From assembly GCA_014529385.2 (NCBI GenBank), contig CM043953.1:90118342-90182341 (forward strand): a stretch of DNA of 64,000 bases. Direction: 5' to 3'. Made by a program: the position numbers and the translations under genes. This DNA comes from Adiantum capillus-veneris. Lineage: Eukaryota > Streptophyta > Polypodiopsida > Polypodiales > Pteridaceae. Shown here piece by piece: positions 11,208-21,707 of the stretch. The notes under the pieces are model-generated. The model was not told where the DNA came from, made no database searches, and worked only from the letters and a program-made list of their open reading frames with translations. Numbering within the stretch: position 1 is the first letter of the stretch; every line of letters begins with the position of its first letter.

Positions 11208-11407
11208 CTTACCTTCATCTAAGAAGCTAGGAATGCTACTCTATTTGATCAACACTCTCAAGGATCCCCGCTTCCATGGGGTATCTTGAAGATTAGGATT
11301 AAGGAAGATTACCTAGCTATTCTTAAAGCATTGCAAAATAAGATGCAATTCTATATTGAATCTCTATAGACATGTATATAACAATGTAATATGGGAACAA
11401 CGTTCAG

Positions 11408-11507
11408 AGAGAGAGAGAGAGAGAGAGAGAGATGTATTGAAGCATTATAGAAATTTATATAACAATGTAATATAAAAATAGCTTTTCCCAAAAAGAAAAA
11501 GAGAGAG

Positions 11508-11540
<33 letters not shown>
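11408..11540. repeat. Two (GA)n tracts flanking a duplicated segment
   Basis: (GA)n at 11408-11432 and 11505-11540. The DNA between repeats a segment found just upstream: an ATAACAATGTAATAT stretch occurs at about 11375-11393 and again at about 11459-11474, so a unit ending in GA repeats was duplicated. Confidence 0.8.
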
Positions 11541-11543
<3 letters not shown>

Positions 11544-11597
11544 CATTGCAACGTCATCTTTGCTTACATTGGCGAGAGTGAACCAATAAGATAATGG

Positions 11598-11761
<164 letters not shown>

Positions 11762-11821
11762 GTGGTATATATACAATATGGCTGAAATATTGTCATTAAC
11801 ATAGTAGGAATAGTGTACATG

Positions 11822-12675
11822 AAAGGATTTCGAAGACGGATAACTTGCTCATCCCACTGTAGAAGAATTTGAGGATACCATGATTTCTTAGCTTATGCCG
11901 CATAGCAACACCAGCCTCATCATCCAAATTACAAATGGACACAACCACATTTGACAACGCTAGTCATGGAACGGACTCCTACGATCCCACCTCCTACATC
12001 CAGCATTTTTTCTTTTGTCTTCCTAGACTTTTTCTTAGTAGATACTCTCGTTGGCGATGTTAATTGTGTTGCCAGCTTTCCCCTCATCGCCATTGATATC
12101 ATGTTCGATGGCGAATATATTGTCTGCTGTTGTTGTCCCTTTCCTCTCAATTTCGTCCTCTTCTTTCTTTCCCCCAATTCATTATCGTCGTTGTAACCTT
12201 TGTTGTCGTCGATCACTCAGTCGGTGATGCGGAGCTAGTCGCCGTCAAAGGTGATAGCCAATATACTCTTTTCTTTCTCTTTGTGGACTTTAATCTTGGC
12301 ACATGAGCATGAGCTGCTTCTTCAATGGTCTCTAATTCTTCAGGCAGGGCCGTAGCTGGTCTGGGTGGAGGCTAAAGGTGGAGGGCATCCTCCTCTACAA
12401 TTTCCTCATGCTCAACATTAATACCTCCCGGACTGATTTGGTGATGACATCGCTGTAGAGAGCCGATGAGCTTGTTTGTGCCACCGTTGCATGGTGGATT
12501 AAAGAACATGGGCTCTTGCAAAGTGGCAAGGGTAGAGCCAAATTTTGCACCATTTGATGTTGACGTTGCACAAGATCCGCATTTTTGTTGAAGGAGTGCC
12601 TCCAGACCCTGCACATATACTGGATAATTAGAGAGTTAGCCTAGCTACTAGCTAAAGTTTTTCAATCATGGAGCA
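11822..12675 (+). repeat. Left arm of 1.7-kb inverted repeat
   Basis: 854 bp whose reverse complement reappears at 12688-13543 after a 12-bp spacer. Outer ends match (AAAGGATTTCGAAGACGG), as do inner ends (AAAGTTTTTCAATCATGG). The arms differ by scattered substitutions and small indels. Read outward on the minus strand, this arm has an open stretch of about 80 codons at 12372-12614 (ALLQQKCGSCATSTSNGAKF), a likely relic of coding sequence. No protein family is recognised. Confidence 0.9.
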
Positions 12676-12687
12676 ATTGAAAAACTT

Positions 12688-13543
12688 TGCTCCATGATTG
12701 AAAAACTTTAGCTAGTAGCTAGGCTAACTCTCTAATTATCCAGTATATGTGCAGGGTCTGGAGGCACTCCTTCAACAAAAATGCGGATCTTGTGCAACGT
12801 CAACATCAAATGGTGCAAAATTTGGCTCTACCCTTGCCACTTTGCAAGAGCCCATGTTCTTTAATCCACCATGCAACGGTGGCACAAACAAGCTCATCGA
12901 CTCTCTATAGCGATGTCATCACCAAATTAGTCCTGGAGGTATTAATGTTGAGCATGAGAAATTTGTAGAGGAGAATGTCCTCCACCTTTTGCCTCCACCC
13001 AGACCAGCTACGGCCTTGCCTGAAGAATTAGAGACCATTGAAGAAGCAGCTCATGCTCATGTGCCGAGATTAAAGTCCACAAAGAGAAAGGAAAGAGAAT
13101 ATTCGTTGTCACCTTCGATGGCGAGCTTCGCATCACCGGCTAAGTGGTCGACGATAACGAAGGTCATAGCGACGACAATGATTGGGGGAAAAGAAAGAAA
13201 GAGGGAGAAATTGAGAGGAAAGGGACAACAGCAACCGACAATATATTGGCCACCGAACGTGATGTCAATGGCGATGAGGGGAAAGCTGACAGCACTATGA
13301 ACATCGCCAACGAGAGTATCTACTAAGAAAAAGTCTAAGAAGACAAAAGGAAAAACGTTGGATGTAGGAGGTGGGATCGTAGAGTCCGTGCCGCGACCAG
13401 TGTTGTCAAATGTGATTGTGTCCATTTGTAATTTGGATGATGAGGCTGGTGTTGCTATGCGACAGAGATAAGAAATTTATGTCATGGTATGCTCGGATTC
13501 TTCTACAACAGGATGAGCAACTTATCCGTCTTCGAAATCCTTT
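12688..13543 (-). repeat. Right arm of 1.7-kb inverted repeat
   Basis: Inverted partner of 11822-12675. On the plus strand it carries the same relic frame, ALLQQKCGSC, broken by TAG after LIDSL and continuing PPPRPATALPEELETIEEAA into a Lys/Arg-rich segment. The immediate outer flanks are not identical to each other and I could not fix a target-site duplication. A transcript across both arms would form a hairpin of about 850 bp. Confidence 0.9.
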
Positions 13544-14807
13544 AATCCACTTTCTTCACGATTCTCCACCGGATTGCTCCGGCTACAATTATCTCAGAGA
13601 GCTAGGGTACGCAAGATGTGTGTGTGAGAGAGAGAGCTAGGGTACGCAAGATGTGTGTGTGTGGCTTTAATTGTGCGTATGTGCCGGGTGAGGGAAGAAC
13701 CATTGCGCATGCAAACGCAAAAATCTGGTACTTGCTGATCCCTTCTCCCGCTGCTCCGCCACATGCATGAGCGGGTGTTGATCTTGTCTGCGCTCGCATA
13801 TCATTGTAGGTTCTCTCCTCATTACGCCAAGCTATTTATTTTAACACTGTCGACAGCACGTCAAGCTTGCTAATACGTCGCGCCTCTAATTATTTTCACA
13901 CCCTCGACAGCACAAGCTTGGCCGAGGAGGCACGCAGGCAGGCTATGAGTGATGAGGGAGGGAGGGAGGGAGGGAGGGAGGGAGCAGGCAGCCAATGAGG
14001 GAGAGAGGGAGGGAGCAGCGAGCGTGAGGCAGCCAGGATGTGGTTGGAGAAAGGCTATGAGTGATGAGGGAGCGAGGGTGCAGGCAGGAAAAGGATGCTT
14101 CAAGACCCACGAATGTGAAATTGAAATGGTGCCCTCGTGTCCGTGTTTATAGCCATAAGCGTTATAACTTTTTAGGGTTTTCTCCTAACCGTTATAACTT
14201 CCAAAATTACCCCTTTTTGGCCTCCTTCAAAATTATCCCATTTTCAATTGCATTCAGTTACATATGTGGCTAGAGAAAAGTACGTACATACTTCAACTAT
14301 ACCTAAAACCTAATACCCACTTATGATTTCGATCATTCCAATCACCCATACTACGATTATTTTCATTCCCTTACTAGGTCTTCAATACAAGAAATAGGTC
14401 CTTAGAGATCCGTAGATGTATAGAGACAATCGTGTGGAAGCTACCCCATCATCTGTGTTACCGGCCTTTATATCGATGTCACCATCACACCATCAATATT
14501 TGTCTCAATTCAAGCATCGATAACCATCAACCTTGATATTGTACATTAATCACAACCATAAAAGCCTAATGGATGGTAGCAAAGGAAAAGTTTTTGAATT
14601 ATGAAGGACACATTAACACTTACAGTCTGGGTAAAAGGACCAATGTGCCCGGCCATGTCCAATTGATCAACACAAACCTTTACTAACCATCATTATTCTT
14701 ATCGCAGATGGTAATAGGGAGTTGCGTATCACAGGCTTGTTGTAAGAGTCCCACTCCACTCATAGTGTCCTCTCTAGCTCTCACTCTTCGTGTAAACACA
14801 CACATAC
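13544..14807. other. Gene-free DNA with short repeats
   Basis: A duplicated 30-bp segment with GCTAGGGTACGCAAGATG (about 13598 and 13635), a (GGGA)n tract at about 13953-13983 and related GAGGGAG repeats to about 14020. Short frames here are low-complexity. Nothing else is recognised before the LTR at 14808. Confidence 0.6.
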
Positions 14808-15576
14808 TGTCATAATAATCAATATCTAATTCTCCTAAATGATTTTCTCATATTAAACTGATCATTTAATGTGGGAAAGGCCAGGGGAGAAAAAGCTAGA
14901 ATATTGGTTAAGCTAGCAGACCGGCCACAGTAGGGATCCAAAGGAGGGAAAATAGGGATCCAAAGGGGGGGCCGTCTGCAAAAGATCCATGTGCAACAAT
15001 GGGCTAAAAAGACCCTAAGGTTCAGCCCATTAAGACTTCCAAAATGCTAAGGTTCCAAAATTCAAAGGTTGTGTCCAAATGATTATGTGAGGAGATATAC
15101 ATCTTTCTCGTAAGATACTCCTTCTTCCTCTCAATCTACTCTCATACCCTGCTAGCTCTCACCATCTTCGAAGGTGTGTGAGGTCTTGGGTCTGAGATCG
15201 GGGATAATTTATGTTGTGTTTGCTAAGTGTTTTGTTTAGTGCATGAAGCTTTCATCTTCATTGCACTAGCTAGTCTTGAAGGAACACAAAGAATTGTATT
15301 GTACAATGTCTCTCTTGATGGGAGAAACCATAATACAAAGCCTTTTGGAGGGGGGACCGGCTCCATGAAAATCCGGTCCTCAACTGTTGTCAATAGCTTA
15401 ATTGCTCTCTCTTTTGAAAGTATTGTCGATGCTATCTAACTAGGTGTTATGCTTTTTGTTGCTCTCTCCACCCAAGCACTCTTGTAATTCTCATTAGGAA
15501 TCTACTCTAATGAAATGCCCACTATGTTCATGCTAATTTCCGCTACACATAAGTTATTAGGCCATTAAATGTTACA
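14808..15576 (+). mobile_element. LTR of a gypsy element (same family as 38612-41496)
   Basis: Begins TGTCATAATAATC and ends GCCATTAAATGTTACA. Its reverse complement matches both outer parts of the LTR at 38612-41496 (for example 15230-15560 against 38620-38935, and 14820-15070 against 41210-41480). It is followed 20 bp on by a degenerate primer-binding site, so it is the 5' LTR of a copy whose interior is almost wholly lost. At 769 bp it shows the LTR without the nested insert carried by the other copy. Confidence 0.8.
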
Positions 15577-16539
15577 CATACTTCCACTCATTCAAGTGGT
15601 GTCAAAGTCGACGGTGGCTTCGTACTATGGAGGGCATGAAGACAACGGTCATGGTCAAGTCCAAATTGAGAAAAAAGAGGTTGTTGAAGCTGGATTTTTT
15701 TAATAGAGCAATACATGCCAATCTATGGTCTTTTGAACCTTGAGAGTTCATAACTCTCTATGTATGTATACAAGAAAAATAGATTGTAAAGCATTGTCCA
15801 TGTCTCATAAGCAAGAAACAGGTCGTTCAAAAAGAAACAATGATTTTATGAATTAAAGGCAACTAGATCATTAACTTCAAGCCTGCAAGCCGCCTTTATT
15901 CACTTTATTAGGCAACATTGCATAAAACGTTAATATCAACATGCACTCGGCACATCATAAAACTAGCACCATATTTTTCTTTTAAATAAGTTGCACATAT
16001 TGTTAAATATAATGCAAGAAATTTCTTGCAACTAGCAATGCGAACTTTGGAAAGCTCTAAAGTCCAATCGGCAGCACTACACTCAAACTAGCGGCATCAA
16101 AATGAACTAGTAGTGTTAGGTTATGCTATATACTCCCATTAGAAATTAACTAATTTGGACCTGTGTAATCTTATTTACCTTTGCTTTGCCAGTGTTTTTT
16201 GAGTAGCTAACTAGGCTTTATGTCGACATACTCCAAATTTTTCTAGTTGTTTCAAGTATGTTTGTCCATTGGACGCTTATGACAATTTAATATTATTTAA
16301 AATATATTCATTAATAACTTAAAGGAAAAAATAAACAAAAACATTTTAATGCAGCAAAGATTGAAAGATGATACTGACCTATTCACTATGCTAGTCGCAG
16401 GTTGAGCATGATTGAGACCATATTTTCCATGTGGTTTTAGTCGTTATATTCACTCCTACTCCATTTTCCAAAATAAGCGATGTTACCATGTAACTACCAA
16501 CATTTCTACCGTCGCATAGCATTCTCGAGGGGTTTACTT
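15577..16539. other. Gene-free DNA between LTR remnant and DNA transposon
   Basis: A short frame after the primer-binding site (ATGGAGGGCATGAAG) stops within 30 codons and may be a gag relic. The rest is AT-rich and unassigned. Confidence 0.5.
15597..15607 (+). other. Degenerate primer-binding site
   Basis: TGGTGTCAAAG resembles the tRNA-iMet complement TGGTATCAGAG with two changes and lies just inside the LTR, marking the start of the lost interior. Confidence 0.5.
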
Positions 16540-16543
16540 ATAA

Positions 16544-16565
16544 GGGTGGATGCATGAATAGGTGG
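16544..16565 (+). repeat. Left terminal inverted repeat
   Basis: 22 bp, perfectly matched to the right end; with one mismatch the match extends to 25 bp. Preceded by the ATAA duplication. Confidence 0.9.
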
Positions 16566-17053
16566 CCCGGTTTTAACTGGTTGAAAGTTGCTTTTGGAGG
16601 CTTAAAATTTAGGGGGTATGAAACTGGTGTTATGGGCAAGAATTGTTTGAATTAAATAATCGTGTGGAGGATACAAAATCTTAAAAATTGTGTGAAGGAT
16701 TCAAAAACACGTGTGGAGCCCACGTCAGACGAATGTTCAATCGAATGTTTTCATGACTATACTTCTCCATATCTATGTGCCTTTCTCCTTCTGCGCCTTT
16801 CTCAACTCACTCTATAGCCCCCTGTGCACGCTTCTTATCCTTCGCTATGGATAGCAACCTAAGAAAGAGCCCAAGGAATGCAGCCCCATAGGTCTCCCCC
16901 ACAAAGACCCGACATTCTCCCACGAAGGTTGTCACCTCTCTCTGTCTCTCTCTGTGTTGTGTACAGCGGACCTGTATGTGTAGTAGAGTATTGAGGTGTG
17001 GATACATTAAGTAATGAATATGGATTTATTCCTTTCAAAGATAGAAGTTACAG

Positions 17054-19508
17054 CCTCCTCCCAAAATCAGCGGCTTTGTTCACCCCAAGGATGTGGAGGT
17101 GCCATTAAAGGCATTTTGCACGACAAAGGAGGATTTTCACAGGGAATATGGGTTAATTCTTGAGGGGAAAGATGTTAAGAAGTTGACAGATGCAGATGTG
17201 CCCATATCCGACTGGATGAAAGTTTTCACGTATCTTCCAGTGAAGGAGAAAAAAGTGCCGATAAAAACAGCAAGGCCGGATCACTACAAGGCACTCTACC
17301 AGCTCTACAAGCAGGTGTACCAATCCAAACCACAAAACTATCTGTTGGGAGTCAAGTTTGCACGCGGATATGTTTATTTCGTATGCACAGGTCCGGTAAA
17401 GTGGGTTGAGTTTGTATTTGAGGTGGTGAAGAATGTGACCAATGAAGGTCACTTAGATAGAAAAAGAGAACAATGGAAGTTAGAGACTTCCCAAGTATCC
17501 ACAGGAACCCCAAGTGGTTCTACCATCTTCTTAGTAAATACCCCATCTGGAAGTACATCAGTCGGAAGTGGGCTTTTTGCGACTACTTTGTCTGCGTTTA
17601 ATGTTGAAGTATCCACTTCCTTGCAAGAACTACTTGTTGAGGTTAGAAAATCTCATGACAATCTATCAGCCGAGTGTCAGAAGGCTAAGGATTCTGTGGT
17701 CAAATCTGTTGCTGATGTGCACCGTTGCGAGGGTGCCCTTGACACCATCCGAATGCACTTCCCTGACGATGCCAATGTACCAATAGGCTTGCTTGACAAC
17801 CTCCAAGAAAAATTTGACCAAGCAAAAGCCACCCTACAGCAAGCACACGTATGCTTTTAACTCCATCTGATTGTAGTATAATACCTACAAAGTACCATAC
17901 GGTATGATTATAATAACCATACTGTACTGAAACTCTAACAGTGAAAATGGTATTATAAGTGTTACAATACCGGTATTATGGCTCTATCATACCGGGATAG
18001 GTAGAATGTGGTACCACAAAACCGAATAATAAAAAAACATAATAGTATGACAATAACATCAATTCGGTAAGGGTAGATGACAATACCGATAAGATGTAAT
18101 CATACCGGTAGAATATAATCCTACCGGTATGATAACATCCTACCGGTATGATTATATCTTACCGGTATGGTTATATCCTACTGGTATGATTATATCCTAC
18201 TGGTATGGTTACATCCGACCGGTATGATAAAATCCAACCGGTTTGATGTTATACTTCCGGTATAATGTTATCCTGCCGGTATGATGTTACCGGATGTTAT
18301 CCTACCGGTATGATGTTATACTATCCAGTATAATAACATCATACCAATGGGATAACATCATGCCGGCAAGATGTAATCATACCGGTATGATAACATCATT
18401 ATACCGATCTTCAAGCATTCATACCCATTTTATACCTGTTTGACATTGCCTGATAATAGAGGTCTCTTGCCTACAGGAAGAATTATCCAAATGCTTGGAG
18501 CGTGAGGAAACCTTTGGTCTCTGTGTCACGTTTGTGACAGACATGATTAGTCAACCAATGCTACCTGAAACCATAGTCTTGCCTGCACGAGTTTTAGCTC
18601 CTGGACATAGTGTTGTTCTCATTGATGTGTGCAATGCTTGTGGTGTAAAAATTCATGATCACAATCACCCAAGCCATGTTGTTCTATTGCCTTGTTCACA
18701 TGCATACCATGCATTCTGCTATGCTCACTTGGCTGAGAAAGGAAAGTGTCTGCTTAAGGATTTCCCTGGAGTTATTTCTGCAGAAGACCAATCCCTTCTA
18801 AAGAAGAAGCCAGTTGAACCATGCCCAAAAACAGGTGAGAAAATTGTTTCAATGGGTAAGAAACACACCATTGTTTTAATCAGGTGGTTGATTTTTGTCT
18901 TTTCTGATGTTTTTTCAGAGTCAAGCTGCTTCAGAACTACTGCCGGTAAAGACACAGGGAACGATGCAGTGACGCCTGCATACAAGACACCTGTGGAGGT
19001 TTTGCTTCATGAAAGTGTCCCTGGGAATGCTGAGAAACCTGTTTTGGAAACAACAGAAGAAGAACAAAACTTTGAGGTAAAGGAGCAGAGTACGATTGGT
19101 GCTGAAGGGAAAACCCAGAATGAGGAAGACAATGTGTTGCTAGACACTGGCGTGCGGGTGACAAGATCAAAGACCCCGAGAAAACGAGGCCAACGTGGCA
19201 ACAGTAAGTTTTTTCATTGATTAAGGCTCTAATAAGTGATCTTTTGCTGCACAACTTTCTAAAGCTGATGGTCGTGTAGATGTCAGGCTGGAGGGAAGTC
19301 CCGAGGAGACCCTTGCTCAGCATATAAGAAAGGGAAAAAAAAAATCGAGAAGACTGCAGATGAGAAGCCTGAAATGGAGCAAAAAAGCAAGGAAGAGGAA
19401 GAGACCCAGGGGCAGCCAGAAGAGGATATGGACATAGAAGACACTAAGGAGATGCAGAATACCGGCACCAAATCTGATCCTAAACCCAGAGCCTGCAAAA
19501 GATTATAG
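17054..19508 (+). CDS. Cargo gene with coiled-coil and RING-H2-like zinc site (spliced)
   Basis: Exon 17054-17848 follows an acceptor (TTACAG) and ends at donor GTATGC; it encodes PPPKISGFVHPKDV onward, a globular domain, a Ser/Thr linker and a helical segment (SLQELLVEVRKSHDNL). The next exon starts at 18477 after CTACAG and joins in phase 0 (QQAH to EELSKCLERE). It holds CNAC, then 17 residues, then CSHAYHAFC and further cysteines: close to RING-H2 but with the last C-x2-C pair spread out. An optional intron (about 18835-18918) and a final intron after RGQRGN (donor GTAAGT at 19205) lead to a Lys/Glu-rich tail ending at TAG 19506-19508; the last join leaves a frame doubt at a run of ten A. 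A possible first exon starts at ATG 16847 (MDSNLRKSPRNAAP) but has a TAG. I do not recognise the family; a ubiquitin-ligase-like or chromatin role is speculation. Confidence 0.55.
17862..18440 (+). repeat. Intronic repeat array with TACCGGTATGAT units
   Basis: About twenty imperfect units of 20-24 bp, pattern ATCCTACCGGTATGATTAT, fill the intron between 17849 and 18476. The core ATACCGGTAT is its own reverse complement. Confidence 0.85.
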
Positions 19509-19716
19509 TTTGCCCCCCCTATGTTTCTTTTTATGTAACCACTTCTGAAATTAGTATAACTTTCTTTCCCATTCAACGTCTCTTTCATCTTGTGCCTAAT
19601 TTTTGAACATTGTGTATTTTTATTGTATGATTTCAATCTGTAGATATGTCCTATTTGCATATTTAAATTTGAATCTTGTGTAATTTTGCATCTGCAGATA
19701 TGTTTTCAGTTGAAGA

Positions 19717-20490
19717 ATGGCGCTTGCAGATAGGTTCAGGGCTGACAAGCAGAATGGTAGGGCTGACATTCGTGCAATATGGAATTGCGTAATTTTGTCT
19801 CCTGCAGTGCTCGTGTTTCCTCTATGGTATAGACTAATTAAAAGAATCCCACTGATATGGCTAAGGCCACCACCTCCGTTGAGCGTCTAGCGTAGGGTTC
19901 TCATTTTGGACCTTAATGGATTACTGCTCAAGAAATTTGATGAAAAATATGGTGAAGAATTGTCCTACTGGCCAGAAATGCGGTATGTTGTTGAAGGGGA
20001 TACACAGTTTTGGGTAAGGCCCGATGCAGAAGTGTTTCTGAACTTTTGTTTCAGATGGTTCGAAGTGTGGATATGGAGCTGCTGTGAGTTTGAGAAGCTC
20101 AAACGCACGCTAGCGACAGTGTTCCTTGACCACCACAAAAGATTCAATAGAGTGGTAAGTCAGGCGCAGTGCACAAGGGCGACAGATAAACCGGTGTTCC
20201 ACAAGAATCTCAAGAATTTTCCTTACCTACCACCTGACACACTTATCTTTGATGATTCTGGATATAAGCTAATGTATAATCCATTGGAATCATTTCTTGT
20301 TTTTCCCAAGCTAGAAAAGCAGTCTAAAGAAGTGCGCGCCTGTTTTCTGTCAACCACTGTCATAAACTGGCTGGCACACTAGTTGATCTCTAAGGACATA
20401 ATTGAGTATACAAAGAGGACTGTAATTTGTGAAGACGGACAACCTGACGACACCTATGTGCGTCGTTTTTTATTGGAAATGGCGGATTGA
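19717..20490 (+). pseudogene. FCP1/NLI-interacting-factor-like HAD phosphatase homolog (cargo)
   Basis: One unspliced frame from ATG 19717 (MALADRFRADKQNGRADI) to TGA 20488-20490, 257 codons, with in-frame TAG at codon 58 (19888-19890) and codon 222 (20380-20382). A hydrophobic stretch (VLVFPLWYRLIKRIPLIWL) precedes the FCP1 homology domain: VLILDLNGLL (motif I, nucleophile Asp65 kept), WVRPDAEVFLNFCF, FEVWIWSCCE (motif II), KPVFHKNLKNF (motif III lysine) and LIFDDSGYKL (motif IV Asp pair, about 179-180). The canonical motif is D-x-D-x-T/V; here the second Asp is Asn67, which should weaken or abolish acid catalysis. Family members dephosphorylate proteins such as the RNA polymerase II tail. 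It lies between the RING-like gene and the transposase, so it belongs to the transposon. The ambers suggest decay, or readthrough. Confidence 0.65.
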
Positions 20491-20719
20491 CTTTTTCCAG
20501 AAGAAAAGAACATATTTTTTTAATTAAAAAAAAGCTTCATAAAGTCTGTGAAGTGGGCGACTTTTGTCGATGTATTTTTTTGTCGATGGATGTAAATGGA
20601 GAATTACTCAGCCTTCTTGTTAATCAATGTAACAGAATTCATGTATAATACATTTACAAGCAAGTTGCACGGAAATACGTTGTATTCTATATTTGAAGTA
20701 TCTTGCAAATAAAAGGAGA

Positions 20720-21640
<921 letters not shown>

Positions 21641-21663
21641 ACAGTTCAGTTTACAGTTAAAGG

Positions 21664-21706
21664 CAGATATACACAAAATTATGCATTATATGTATTTCTT
21701 AAGATG
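21664..21706 (-). repeat. Duplicated piece of transposase exon at the gene's 3' end
   Basis: TATACACAAAATTATGCATT...TTTCTTAAGATGG matches 23234-23274, inside the second visible transposase exon (YIMHNFVYRW), with one 2-bp difference. It sits within 2 bases of the transposase stop codon. Confidence 0.8.
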
Positions 21707-21707
21707 G

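Noticed and set aside
11822-13543. Palindrome as an assembly or sequencing artefact
   Set aside because: Arms differ by many substitutions and small indels, which an artefact would not show.
13870-14152. Frames rich in Gly/Arg/Glu or Leu/Pro
   Set aside because: Products of (GGGA)n and GAGGGAG repeats.
16807-17007. Minus-strand 66-codon frame near the left transposon end
   Set aside because: Opposite to the putative first exon of the RING-like gene; no domain or splice support.
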